47,394 nucleotides of DNA, taken from the NCBI GenBank assembly GCA_017459705.1, contig JAFUCJ010000002.1, positions 1 through 47,394 on the forward strand, given 5' to 3'. The stretch is from Candidatus Saccharimonadota bacterium. Lineage in GTDB: Bacteria; Patescibacteriota; Saccharimonadia; Saccharimonadales; Saccharimonadaceae. Both the position numbers and the translations under genes were made by a program. Under the pieces are notes generated by a model. The model did not search any database. It was not told where the DNA came from and saw only the letters and a program-made list of their open reading frames with translations. Shown piece by piece: positions 7,328 through 16,418 of this stretch (positions are counted from its first letter, which is position 1; every line of letters begins with the position of its first letter).

Positions 7328-7356
7328 TTGACAAAATCGCCAATATATGATATAAT
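7328..7356 (+). promoter_or_regulatory. Perfect consensus promoter pointing antisense into gatA
   Basis: TTGACA (7328-7333), 17 bases, TATAAT (7351-7356), with TGA before the -10 box. It sits in the 45 base gap between gatA and the HEPN-like gene but faces the other way, so a transcript would start near 7363 and run antisense through the 3' end of gatA. No plus-strand gene follows. Confidence 0.6.
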
Positions 7357-7360
7357 AGAG

Positions 7361-8752
7361 TTATAGATCATTTTCATCCTGCAATTCCTTTGCAAATTCA
7401 ATTAAACTCTTGTCACTCCGTCTAGGCCCCACCAGTTGTAATCCGAGACTCCGCCCGTCGCGGGTCTTGCCAGCCGGCACAGCGAGTCCTGGCACGCCAG
7501 CGAGATTGAGCGATACGCTCATCAAATCTTCCAGATACATTGCCACTGGGTCATTGACTTTTTCTCCGAGCTTGAAAGCGGGGTTTGGCGACACTGGTGT
7601 CAGGATGAAGTCGCATTTCTGGAATGCCTCCGCGTACTCCTGCACGATTAGCGTACGCGCCTTTGCTGCTTTGAGGAAATATGCATCATAAAAACCACTT
7701 GATAGTACGAAATTACCGATCATGATGCGGCGCTTATTTTCCGGCATGAAGCCCTCACCGCGAGTGTTATTATAAAGCCCCTCCAAATCTTGCGCTCGCT
7801 CCGAGCGAAAGCCGTACCTCACTCCGTCGTAGCGCGAAAGGTTGGAGGCGACCTCTGCGGGCTGGATGATATAGTATGCGGCTAGGGCATATTTTAGTGC
7901 CGGCATATCTAGTTCGACTATCTCGTACCCCTTCGATTTAAGCAGTTCGCATTTTCGCGACAGAGCCTCGCGAATCTCTGCATCCACCGCATCGTTGTCG
8001 AAATCTTTGATGACACCAATCCTAGTGACAGTCCGGGTGGGTGGCGCCGCTATGTTGTAAAAATCCGGCAACGTCGTCATATCTTTCGGGTCTTGTCCGG
8101 CCGTAATCGACATCAAAAGGTCCATATCGTCGGGCGTCTTGGTGGAAAATCCGATACAATCAAGCGACGAAGCCATCGCCACTACGCCGTAACGCGAATT
8201 GGCGCCATAAGTAGGCTTCAATCCATAGACGCCGTTGAATGATGCCGGTTGCCGAATCGACCCGCCCGTATCGGTGCCGGTCGCAAATTCTACGATATCA
8301 AGTGCTACGGCTACTGCCGACCCGCCACTCGATCCGCCTGCTACGCGCTCAAAATCGTGAGCGTTGTGGGTTGGCCCGAAATATGAGTTCTCTGTCGATG
8401 ACCCATGGGCGAAAGCGTCGAGATTCGTCCGACCGATCATGATTGCCCCCTCGCTTTCCAGCTTTTCTACTACGGTCGCCGTTACTGGTGAAACGTATCC
8501 TTCGAGGATGTGTGCCGAAGCGGTCGTCTGCCCCTCGGGGCTTAGAAAGTTATCTTTCAGAGCGTAAGGCACGCCGGCGAGCTTCCCCACCTCTTCGCCG
8601 CGCGCAATGCGTGCGTCTATTTCCGCGGCTTTTTTCAGTGCTCCTTCCTCGTTTAGAAAAGTGAATATATTATACTCAGCAAAATGCTTCGCTTTCTGCA
8701 AGGCATCTTTTACGAGCATTGTGGCGGTTACGGTTTTGTTGGCTGTTTTCAT
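7361..8752 (-). CDS. gatA: Asp/Glu-tRNA amidotransferase subunit A
   Basis: 463 residues. GatA is the amidase that releases ammonia from glutamine for tRNA-dependent amidation. It carries the amidase signature with the Lys-Ser-Ser triad at Lys66 (PYALKDNF), Ser141 (AGGSSGGS) and Ser165 (TGGSIRQP). The ATG follows the gatC stop without a gap. The stop codon lies beside a perfect antisense promoter. Confidence 0.97.
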   Translation of the reverse strand: MKTANKTVTATMLVKDALQKAKHFAEYNIFTFLNEEGALKKAAEIDARIARGEEVGKLAGVPYALKDNFLSPEGQTTASAHILEGYVSPVTATVVEKLESEGAIMIGRTNLDAFAHGSSTENSYFGPTHNAHDFERVAGGSSGGSAVAVALDIVEFATGTDTGGSIRQPASFNGVYGLKPTYGANSRYGVVAMASSLDCIGFSTKTPDDMDLLMSITAGQDPKDMTTLPDFYNIAAPPTRTVTRIGVIKDFDNDAVDAEIREALSRKCELLKSKGYEIVELDMPALKYALAAYYIIQPAEVASNLSRYDGVRYGFRSERAQDLEGLYNNTRGEGFMPENKRRIMIGNFVLSSGFYDAYFLKAAKARTLIVQEYAEAFQKCDFILTPVSPNPAFKLGEKVNDPVAMYLEDLMSVSLNLAGVPGLAVPAGKTRDGRSLGLQLVGPRRSDKSLIEFAKELQDENDL

Positions 8753-9040
8753 CTATAATACCCTCGGCACTTTTATTTGGTTGTCTTTTTCATTCTGTGT
8801 GAGTTTTAGTAAATCCTCGCGCGTCGCATCCTGGCTCACGATTTCATCCGGCCGCCAGACGTTTTCCATCTCAAAAACTTGATAGGTCGGCTCCACGCCA
8901 TCCGTATCTAGCTCGTCCAACTCTGAAATATACTTGATGATATTCTTCAAATCCCCACCGAGTGACTCAATTTCCTTCTCCGACAAAGCAAAATCAGACA
9001 ATTCCGCCAGGTGTCGAATATTCTCGCTGTTTATCTCCAT
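8753..9040 (-). CDS. gatC: Asp/Glu-tRNA amidotransferase subunit C
   Basis: 95 residues, the usual size. GatC wraps around GatA and GatB and stabilises the complex. The pattern IRHLAELSDFALSEKE, LDTDGVEPTYQ and RPDE is typical. It is the first gene of the operon. The TATAAT box (9048-9053) ends 7 bases before the ATG, so its mRNA is probably leaderless; the promoter lies at the 3' end of murJ. Confidence 0.93.
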   Translation of the reverse strand: MEINSENIRHLAELSDFALSEKEIESLGGDLKNIIKYISELDELDTDGVEPTYQVFEMENVWRPDEIVSQDATREDLLKLTQNEKDNQIKVPRVL

Positions 9041-9056
9041 GAAGATAATTATATCA

Positions 9057-10697
9057 TTATTTTAAGTTTCTAAACAGGACTTTCTTCAAATATCTAAATA
9101 TCGGCTTGGCTTCCTCTATGTCTAGGAAATAACTCGCTACGAGATATGCTATGCCGGACACGGCAGAGATTAAAAAGAACTTCGGGATGGTAATCACGAG
9201 CGAAGAGTCAGTCGCCATCAGCGGTACGAACTTCGTCATCGAGAAAGCCACACAACCAGTAATCAAAGTTGCAAATGACATTCTAAGGATTGAGCGCGCT
9301 AACTCACGGTTGAGTAATGCTCCGCGTGAGCGTCGCTGTAAAATAAATAATAATATCGCAATTTCCAGTAAAGCTCCAATGGATTGCGCTACACCTAGCC
9401 CATCTACGCCCCATCCGAGCACTGTGAATAGCACCGATAATCCGATAGTGGCTCCGATTGCGATGATGGACACCCGAAACGGCGTCCGCGTATCCTGATA
9501 CGCATAGAATCCCCTCGAAGCGATGTGAAATATACTCCGTGCGAATATCGCAATACAGAGCGTCCCAAGTACCGAAGCGATCGTGCCGTTGCTGTCGTTG
9601 TTGCCGATATTGGACACGAAACTCGTCACATACCCCCGTGCAAAGAACGCAATTGTCGCCACCGGTAGTGATATCCAAGTAATCATCCTTAGGGCCTTTC
9701 GGAAGGTCTTATAAAACTCGTTTTTGTCGCCGTCGCCTAAATCTTCGGTCAGTTTTGGGAAAAAAGCCGTCGAAATCGCCACGCCAATCAGTGTAACTGG
9801 CATTGATTGCAAAGAAGTCGCTTGATCGAAAGACCTCACCGCCCCCGCCCCCATACGTGATGATAAGTTTGTACTCACGATGGAGTTAACATAGTCAATC
9901 CCCTGATCGAGCGAGCGCGGCGGCAGTAGTTTGAGAATCGTCCGAAAGCCCTGATTTCTCCAACTGATTTTGAAACTATAATCGAAGCCTAGCCCGAATA
10001 GTCCGATTAGCGACACGATGAGCTGTAATACCGCCCCCAGAATCACGCCAAGTGCTACACCCATGATGCCACCTTCAAATATCGTAATGCCGAAAAGATT
10101 GATTCCACTCGTGAAGCAAGTGATGCCGATAATGATGCCTATATTATATATAGTGGGCGCAAAAGCGTAAAAAACGAACCGGTGGACCGCTTGCTGAATC
10201 GACGTCAGTACGGTTGCAATCGAAAATAAAAACGGATTTATCGCAATCACCCGGGTCATGTTAATTGCTAAAATCATCCCAGACTCGTCGAGGCCAGGAC
10301 TCACTACATAACGAATCAGCGGGTCCGCAAAAATCATAATCAGGATGCTTGCCACCAAAGTAACCAGGGCCAACAGATTAAGTAGCGAAGAAGACATTTC
10401 CCAGGCAGATTTCTTGTTGCCGCTGACTAAACGCTGATTGAAAACTGGTATGAATGACACCGCGAGCGCCCCGCTTGTCAGGACGAAAAACATAAAATCC
10501 GGTATCGTAAAAGCTGCCGTGTAGGCATCGATGCCGGTCGGGTAGGTGCCGAGATAATATGAGTTGAGCAAACGGTCGCGAAATAACCCAAGTAGTGCCG
10601 AGAGCAATGTCGAGCTTGCCAGCACGATGGCCGCCGATTTTACCGACAACTTCGTATTTGCGAGCGCCACCACCGAACGAAACTTGAATCTCTTCAT
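9057..10697 (-). CDS. murJ: Lipid II flippase MurJ
   Basis: 546 residues with about 14 membrane segments of the MOP/MviN type. MurJ moves lipid II across the membrane for peptidoglycan synthesis. Recognised from the N-terminal block (SAAIVLASSTLLSALLGLFRDRLL), SGALAVSFIPVF, and the RSFDQATSLQSMPVTLIGVAISTAFFP region typical of the family. It is divergent from the class A PBP, sharing a 92 base intergenic region, so wall synthesis genes are paired here. A TGA-TATAAT box ends 9 bases before the ATG, again implying almost no leader. Confidence 0.95.
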   Translation of the reverse strand: MKRFKFRSVVALANTKLSVKSAAIVLASSTLLSALLGLFRDRLLNSYYLGTYPTGIDAYTAAFTIPDFMFFVLTSGALAVSFIPVFNQRLVSGNKKSAWEMSSSLLNLLALVTLVASILIMIFADPLIRYVVSPGLDESGMILAINMTRVIAINPFLFSIATVLTSIQQAVHRFVFYAFAPTIYNIGIIIGITCFTSGINLFGITIFEGGIMGVALGVILGAVLQLIVSLIGLFGLGFDYSFKISWRNQGFRTILKLLPPRSLDQGIDYVNSIVSTNLSSRMGAGAVRSFDQATSLQSMPVTLIGVAISTAFFPKLTEDLGDGDKNEFYKTFRKALRMITWISLPVATIAFFARGYVTSFVSNIGNNDSNGTIASVLGTLCIAIFARSIFHIASRGFYAYQDTRTPFRVSIIAIGATIGLSVLFTVLGWGVDGLGVAQSIGALLEIAILLFILQRRSRGALLNRELARSILRMSFATLITGCVAFSMTKFVPLMATDSSLVITIPKFFLISAVSGIAYLVASYFLDIEEAKPIFRYLKKVLFRNLK

Positions 10698-10789
10698 ATA
10701 ATACCCATTATATCACGCGTGTTGCTGGTTTTTACGACAAAATCATAAAGTTTTTGGCGAAATTGACTGATAGTGTTATAATATACTAT
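10698..10789. promoter_or_regulatory. Divergent leaderless promoters of murJ and the class A PBP
   Basis: Minus strand: TATAAT (10707-10712, preceded by TGA) ends 9 bases before the murJ ATG. Plus strand: TATAAT (10777-10782) ends 7 bases before the PBP ATG at 10790. Neither leader has an SD. The -35 boxes are weak. Confidence 0.7.
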
Positions 10790-13459
10790 ATGAAGAAAGA
10801 AAAACCTGATTCTGGGAAGAAAATGAATCTATACACCAATCTCGCCTACAAGCGCAAGGCCAAGAAAGAGGCTAACGCTAGACGTCGCGCTGAGGAATTG
10901 GCAAAACTCCCCAAGCAACCAGTCAAGCGGTTTCTTGCTAGGCTTCATCCGAAGCGTGTTTTTAAGTGGTGGTTCTCGTGGCGCGGTCAGAAGACCATCT
11001 TGAAAGTTCTCGGCGTGATGGTGATTGTTAGTATTATCGCTATCGGCGGACTGTTCTTGTATTACAAGAAGGACCTCGACGAGATTCGTCTCGACGAGAT
11101 GTCGATTTCCGAAACGGTAAACACTTACCTCGATCGCAACGGCGTTGTACTATGGAAAGATACCGGTAGCGAGAACTATCGTCTAGTGGTGAACGGTGAT
11201 GATATTCCTGAATATATGCGCCAGGCGACCATTGCAATTGAGGACCGTAATTTCTACAACCATATCGGTATCGACCCTATCGGTCTTGTGCGTGCGATTA
11301 TTTCTACCGTTTCTGGTAAACAGGTTCAGGGTGGCTCTACGCTCACTCAGCAGCTCATTAAGCAGGTGTATTTTGCTGACGAGGCGGCTAGTGCGAACCG
11401 TGGTGGGCTAGCCCGCAAAGTTAAAGAATTGATTTTGGCTATCGAACTAGAACGTATGTATTCTAAGGACGAGATTATGGCGATGTATCTCAACCAGTCG
11501 CCGTACGGCGGTCGGCGTAATGGCATTGAGTCCGCCGCGCAAACCTACTTTGGTAAATCCGCTAAGGACCTCACCCTCGCCGAGTGTGCTTTGCTTGCTT
11601 CCATTCCTAATAATCCGGCGGTATTTAATCCATACAATACCTACGGTCACGAACAACTTCTCTGGCGCCAACATTACACTTTGGATGTCATGGCGGAAAT
11701 GGGTTTCATTACTAAGGCTGAGGCCGAGGAAGCCAAGCAAGTCGCTATTCTCGATACGATCAAGCCCGAGTCTAGCCAGTATGCAAGTGCCCTCGCGCCA
11801 CATTTTGTGCTCGAAGTCAAGAGCCAACTCGAAGAAAAATACGGCATCCAGACCATGCGCGCTGGTGGTTGGACAATCAAGACCTCGCTCGACTATCGTG
11901 CGCAGAAGATCGCCGAAGAGGCTGTCGCTACTGGCATGGGCTATTCTTACATGAATGGTACCGACAATATGGCGCTCGTCTCGGTTGACGTTGAAACCTC
12001 TCAGGTGATTGCCATGGTTGGGTCATCAGATTTCTCAAATCCAACTTATGGTGAGCTCAACGTCACCACCGATTCGCTCATCGAGCCAGGTTCGTCGATC
12101 AAGCCGATTCTCGATTATTCGCCGCTCTTTATGCAACGTGAGGGTATTAATTATGGCCCGGGTTCTATTCTCCGCGACGAAAATATCGACTCGATTTATT
12201 GCGCTGGTTACTCTGGCGGTTGTACCTTGCAAAACGCCTCTGGTCAGGGCTATCATGGCAACGTCACGATTCGCTATTCGCTCGGTCACTCGCTCAATAT
12301 CGCCGCCGTGAAAGCACTCTACATCAACGGCATCGACAATTCCCTCGAAATCGCGCATGCCTTAGGCGATTCATCATATTGCGAGAACCGCAGTGGTTAT
12401 GGCCTCTCGATTGCTATTGGGTCTGGTTGTGGTGTCCGCATGGTCGAACATGCCAACGCTTATGCCTCAATTGCTCGCGGTGGCTCCTACAAGGACCTCG
12501 CCTACGTTCTCGAAGTCAAAAATTCCACCGGCGACGTCATCGAGTCGTGGTCTGACGCTCCCGGTACTCGTGTCGTTGACGACCAAGTTGCTTATATGAT
12601 TGCGAGTATCCTTGGTGACACTACCGCTCGCTATGACAACGGTGTCGGCTTTGTCGTCCCTGGTGTCTGGACTGCCACCAAGACCGGTACTACCACCACG
12701 GCAAACGCTTCCGTTGTTAAGGACTCACTCATCGAGAGCTTTTCTACTGCCGTTTCTACTTTCGTCTGGAACGGCGTCCATGACGGTTCTGGCTTCTCTG
12801 CGCCTATGGGCGAGCCAGTTCGCTACGCAGTAGGTACTTATATGGAGCGTGTACACAAGGAAGTTTACGAACCAGATGGTCGTTGGCACTCTGGCGATCA
12901 ACCGATAAAACCGGCTGGCATCCAGACCCTCACCGTTAATGGCAAAACCGACATTTGGCCGAGCTGGTTCAATGTCGACAAGAACTCTGGTATCGCCAAG
13001 GAAACTCTCACATTTAACCGCTACACTCACCTCTTGGCCGCATCCTGTACGCCGGAATCTCAAAAAATCCAGGTCGAAGTCACCAAAGTTACCGATCCGA
13101 TGACCGGCAAGGAAACATACTCTGTGCCAGAGCCGTACGACAGAGAAAAAACCGACACCTGTGATTACACTCCACCGCAAGTTTCTCTCTCGACGAGTGG
13201 CACCGGTGCTAATACTAAAATCATCGTCATCGTGAAAAAAGGCTCTTACGACATCGCAAGCACCGAGCTATATATTGACGGCGAATTAAAATCAGGTGCC
13301 CGCATTGGCAGTAACGGCGTAGTGACCGGATATACCTTCGACGGCACTGAATCAGCCATCAAAATCCTAGTTACCGACTCGGCAGGCTACACTGCTGCCG
13401 CCGAAACTTCTGTCACTCCCACGAAGTCCAAGACCGCAGACAAGAAAACTGACACCTAA
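10790..13459 (+). CDS. Class A penicillin-binding protein (transglycosylase/transpeptidase)
   Basis: 889 residues from the ATG at 10790; an in-frame TTG at 10754 lies upstream of the -10 box and cannot be used. A basic cytoplasmic tail (1-68) leads to one membrane segment (about 70-91). The GT51 glycosyltransferase has EDRNFYNHIGID with catalytic Glu151, and GGSTLTQQ (181-188). The transpeptidase has SSIK (nucleophile Ser435), an SLN motif (near 502-504) and KTGT (631-634). The last ~190 residues form a Ser/Thr-rich extracellular region. All catalytic motifs are intact. It polymerises and cross-links peptidoglycan outside the membrane. Confidence 0.95.
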   Translation: MKKEKPDSGKKMNLYTNLAYKRKAKKEANARRRAEELAKLPKQPVKRFLARLHPKRVFKWWFSWRGQKTILKVLGVMVIVSIIAIGGLFLYYKKDLDEIRLDEMSISETVNTYLDRNGVVLWKDTGSENYRLVVNGDDIPEYMRQATIAIEDRNFYNHIGIDPIGLVRAIISTVSGKQVQGGSTLTQQLIKQVYFADEAASANRGGLARKVKELILAIELERMYSKDEIMAMYLNQSPYGGRRNGIESAAQTYFGKSAKDLTLAECALLASIPNNPAVFNPYNTYGHEQLLWRQHYTLDVMAEMGFITKAEAEEAKQVAILDTIKPESSQYASALAPHFVLEVKSQLEEKYGIQTMRAGGWTIKTSLDYRAQKIAEEAVATGMGYSYMNGTDNMALVSVDVETSQVIAMVGSSDFSNPTYGELNVTTDSLIEPGSSIKPILDYSPLFMQREGINYGPGSILRDENIDSIYCAGYSGGCTLQNASGQGYHGNVTIRYSLGHSLNIAAVKALYINGIDNSLEIAHALGDSSYCENRSGYGLSIAIGSGCGVRMVEHANAYASIARGGSYKDLAYVLEVKNSTGDVIESWSDAPGTRVVDDQVAYMIASILGDTTARYDNGVGFVVPGVWTATKTGTTTTANASVVKDSLIESFSTAVSTFVWNGVHDGSGFSAPMGEPVRYAVGTYMERVHKEVYEPDGRWHSGDQPIKPAGIQTLTVNGKTDIWPSWFNVDKNSGIAKETLTFNRYTHLLAASCTPESQKIQVEVTKVTDPMTGKETYSVPEPYDREKTDTCDYTPPQVSLSTSGTGANTKIIVIVKKGSYDIASTELYIDGELKSGARIGSNGVVTGYTFDGTESAIKILVTDSAGYTAAAETSVTPTKSKTADKKTDT

Positions 13460-13497
13460 ACCGGCTAATGAAACAGCCGGTCGGGGGGGGTCTTTTT
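13460..13497 (+). terminator. Terminator of the PBP gene
   Basis: ACCGGCT pairs with AGCCGGT around an 8 base loop just after the stop, followed by a run of eight Gs and then TCTTTTT. The U-tract is separated from the stem by the G-run, so the fit is imperfect. Confidence 0.65.
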
Positions 13498-13502
13498 CTA
13501 AA

Positions 13503-14219
13503 CTAGCGTTCTTTGGATTTGGATGGGCTTTTGGCTGGACCTTTGGACAGTCTAGCAAAAACCATTTTGCCAGCCGGAGTCTCATAGAACTTCATTATCT
13601 CTACATAAACTTCGTGCCCGACTTTACCTGCGGCATTATCCACGACTATCATCGTGCCGTCGTTCAGATGCCCGACACCTTGACCTTTATTGGAACCCTT
13701 TTCGAGAATCCGAATCTTGACTTTCTCGCCTGGCGTATATTCACTCCGCGTGGCGATGGCGAGGTCGTTGATATTGAGTGTTGGGATTTTTTCGGCCTCG
13801 GCGACCTTGATGAGGTTGTAGTCGATGGTTAGAATTGTTCCTCGATTTTCTTTGGCAAGACGCAGTAGCTCCTCGTCAACCTTTTTCAGTCCGCCAGTAT
13901 TATCTACTACTTCGGTGTTTACTTCGAGGACACGTTCTAGCTCCGCCACAGTGTCTAATCCAGCGCGAGCGCGGTTTCGTTTCTCGGCATCCTTGCCGTC
14001 CGCGAGGAGTTGCAATTCGAGTAGTACCGTCTTCGGGATAATTAAATCACCGTCAATGAATCCGCTTCTAGCGACCCCAAGAATCCGCCCGTCGATTAGT
14101 GCGGATGTGTCAACGTATATTTTGCGCCTTCCGCTCGTGGCAGGCTTCAATTTCCTCGCAAGCAGGATGCTTGTCTCGCTGAATATCGCGAGACAGGTTA
14201 TCAAAATAAATAATTCCAT
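13503..14219 (-). CDS. Membrane-associated PIN-TRAM domain protein (YacL-like)
   Basis: 238 residues. A hydrophobic N-terminus (1-22) precedes a PIN nuclease-like domain with the expected acidic residues (Asp37 and Asp43 in YVDTSALIDGRI, Glu68, Asp133 in TIDYNL) and a C-terminal TRAM domain (about 165-225). Relatives such as YacL usually have four membrane segments; here only one remains. The PIN acidic set looks complete, so RNase activity is possible. The -10 box TATAAT (14227-14232) ends 7 bases before the ATG, with TTGATT 17 bases upstream. Confidence 0.85.
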   Translation of the reverse strand: MELFILITCLAIFSETSILLARKLKPATSGRRKIYVDTSALIDGRILGVARSGFIDGDLIIPKTVLLELQLLADGKDAEKRNRARAGLDTVAELERVLEVNTEVVDNTGGLKKVDEELLRLAKENRGTILTIDYNLIKVAEAEKIPTLNINDLAIATRSEYTPGEKVKIRILEKGSNKGQGVGHLNDGTMIVVDNAAGKVGHEVYVEIMKFYETPAGKMVFARLSKGPAKSPSKSKER

Positions 14220-14243
14220 AAGTATTATTATACTATAAAATGA

Positions 14244-15416
14244 TTATTTAATCAAATCCTCACCGTATTGCACGGCGTAATCGTGGTTTTCTTTGAGAAC
14301 GTGTTGATATTTCTCGACCAACTTGTCACGCCCGACAGCTTTTGCTACGTCGATTGCCAAATCAAAACGCGAGCAAGCGTTGCGGCGCAACATTTCAAAT
14401 GGAGTAGTGGTCGAACCTTCCTCGTAAAATCCGTGCACTCGAAGTCTGCGCGCGTCAGCATAATTTTCCAAAATCGTTTCAAGTGTTGCCGGATAGCCAT
14501 GGAAATTAGCTACAATAGGACGATTCGTCGTAAACAAATCGTTAAACTTCTCCTTGCTAAGTTTATTGTCGGTCGTTCCAATCGCGCGGTAAGACAGAGC
14601 ATTGATGCCTACAAAACGCAATTTTAGCGCAGGCAAATCATGTCGCAGAATCTTGATGGCTTCGATTGCTTCCCTTGTTGGAATATCGCCCGCTGCTGTA
14701 AAGATGAAATCTGGATCATCATCCGAAGCAAACTGGTACAGCGAGGCTCCCCCATTTTCAAAGAGAAATTTCGCATGATTCGAGTCGATATATCGTGGTA
14801 TTTCATTTTTATTGAATGTTGTAAGATTTACAATATTCCGAGATGCCAGCATATAGTTGAATGCTTCCTCGGCTGCCACGTCATCAACCGGAAAAATACA
14901 GTTGACAAGATTTGACGGCACGCTAAGTAGCGTCGAAATCAGCGCCGGCGATTGGTGAGTGAAGCCATTATGATCCTGCCGCCAGCAAGTCGAAGTTGAT
15001 AGTAGATTTACTGCCGGCAAATCCTCGCGCCATTTGATGGCTTTAGCTTGTTTGATGAACTTGATTTGCTGCAATAACTGCGACGTGATAATCGGGAAAA
15101 ACGCTTCATAACTGCCCATCATCGCTTGCTCGCCATTCGTGAGGTGCCCGGTCATAACGGAAAAAAGTACGTTTTCGGACAGCATCTCGACAATGCGCCC
15201 ACCATCGGCTTCGGGCAAATCATCCGCATCGACTTCCAAATCTCCCCATGCGCGCTTTTCGACGTCAAATACGGCGTCGAATTTATTGGAAGTCGTCTCG
15301 TCTGGCGAAAAGAAATAAAACTTCGGGTCCTTTTGAAGCTGCTCTTTTAATAGTTCTCCCATCCGTCGTGCTGGCGAATAATACTCCATGCCAGGGATTT
15401 CAACTTTTTCAATCAT
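14244..15416 (-). CDS. xfp: Phosphoketolase, C-terminal subunit (split Xfp)
   Basis: 390 residues that match the second half of xylulose-5-P/fructose-6-P phosphoketolase (middle and C-terminal domains). The catalytic Glu region DETTSNK (Glu40), the RQDHNGFTHQ block (146-155) with both conserved His, and HGFYEEGSTTTPFEMLRRN near the end are all present. Its ATG overlaps the stop of the N-terminal gene by 4 bases (ATGA), which couples translation. The break lies in the linker between domains; about 40 linker residues found in one-chain enzymes are missing. Together the halves should make acetyl-phosphate plus glyceraldehyde-3-P or erythrose-4-P. Confidence 0.92.
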   Translation of the reverse strand: MIEKVEIPGMEYYSPARRMGELLKEQLQKDPKFYFFSPDETTSNKFDAVFDVEKRAWGDLEVDADDLPEADGGRIVEMLSENVLFSVMTGHLTNGEQAMMGSYEAFFPIITSQLLQQIKFIKQAKAIKWREDLPAVNLLSTSTCWRQDHNGFTHQSPALISTLLSVPSNLVNCIFPVDDVAAEEAFNYMLASRNIVNLTTFNKNEIPRYIDSNHAKFLFENGGASLYQFASDDDPDFIFTAAGDIPTREAIEAIKILRHDLPALKLRFVGINALSYRAIGTTDNKLSKEKFNDLFTTNRPIVANFHGYPATLETILENYADARRLRVHGFYEEGSTTTPFEMLRRNACSRFDLAIDVAKAVGRDKLVEKYQHVLKENHDYAVQYGEDLIK

Positions 15417-16345
15417 GCCACGAATCCTTTCTCTTCGTCAAATAGTTCATCGAAGTTGTATGATTTTAACCACTCCTCCAACTGTTTTAGCTCGTCGTGA
15501 TTATAAGCGGGCCTTTTTAGTGGAATCTGATGTGCAAAATGTCCGTGGTTCGGCCCAGTGGCGCCTTTTTCGGTTTTTAGGATATAGAATGGAGCTTCGC
15601 ATGGTTCTGCGAGTGCTAGCTGGAAAGTTTCCGGCTTGTCGCCGTCGATTATGACCGGTGTGTAACCGAACCCGCGAATCATCTCGTTGAGCTCGCGGTC
15701 GGACCTGCGCGCGTAGATGGATGGCGCGGAGATTTTGTAGCCGTTCAGGTGTAAAATTGGCAACACTCGCCCGTTTTTTGCTCCGGCAAGCAAACTTCTC
15801 AGGTTGAGTGAATCTAGCGCCGTCGCAGTTTCGAGCTCGCCGTCGCCAATGAGCACGGCAATAGTTTTTTCGGGATGGCCAAGCGCTACTCCGTACGAGT
15901 TTGCAAGGGCGTAACCCAGCTCCCCGCCCTCAGTGATCACCGTGGGCGTCATCGGGCTAGCATGCGACGGAAAACCGTCCGGCCACGAGAACTCCTTGCA
16001 AATATAGGCTAGCCCCGCGGCGTCACGGCTCGCCCGAGCATCTATCCTTTCTAGCACTCCGTCATAAAACAAATTTGCTTGCAACGCCGGAAAACCATGC
16101 CCAGGGCCTAGGACGAAGCTAAAATCTGGATCGTCACCAAAAAACGCTTTCAAGTTCGCATAGGCTACATTGATGCCATGACAAGTTCCCCAATGTCCAA
16201 GCAGACGCGCTTTAATATCATCAAATTCAAGCGGCCTTTTTAATAAAAAATTATCCCTGAGATATAGCTGCGCGACGGTCAGATAATCGCATGCACGCAC
16301 CCTTCTCTCAATCTGGTTCAAATCGGCAATGCCCACACTACTCAT
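15413..16345 (-). CDS. xfp: Phosphoketolase, N-terminal thiamine-diphosphate-binding subunit (split Xfp)
   Basis: 310 residues matching the first half of phosphoketolase. Visible are LLGHWGTCHG (His51), GPGHG (His83), PSH (His128), the thiamine diphosphate motif GDGE (167-170) to Asn201 (LHLNGYKISAPS), and HQIPL (His272). The chain ends at WLKSYNFDELFDEEKGFVA, exactly where the family has its interdomain linker. Since every catalytic residue is kept in both halves and the overlap is ATGA, this is a true two-gene enzyme rather than a broken one. Its TATAAT ends 6 bases before the ATG (leaderless). Confidence 0.92.
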   Translation of the reverse strand: MSSVGIADLNQIERRVRACDYLTVAQLYLRDNFLLKRPLEFDDIKARLLGHWGTCHGINVAYANLKAFFGDDPDFSFVLGPGHGFPALQANLFYDGVLERIDARASRDAAGLAYICKEFSWPDGFPSHASPMTPTVITEGGELGYALANSYGVALGHPEKTIAVLIGDGELETATALDSLNLRSLLAGAKNGRVLPILHLNGYKISAPSIYARRSDRELNEMIRGFGYTPVIIDGDKPETFQLALAEPCEAPFYILKTEKGATGPNHGHFAHQIPLKRPAYNHDELKQLEEWLKSYNFDELFDEEKGFVA

Positions 16346-16418
16346 GCTTAAATTATATCACAACTTTTTTGTGAAATCTACCACTTTTCCCCACTGCGTG
16401 CTACAATAGATAATAGAT

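Noticed and set aside
15405-15420. Phosphoketolase as a frameshifted pseudogene
   Set aside because: The junction is an ATGA overlap at the natural domain linker, and every catalytic residue is present on both sides; read-level proof is still needed.
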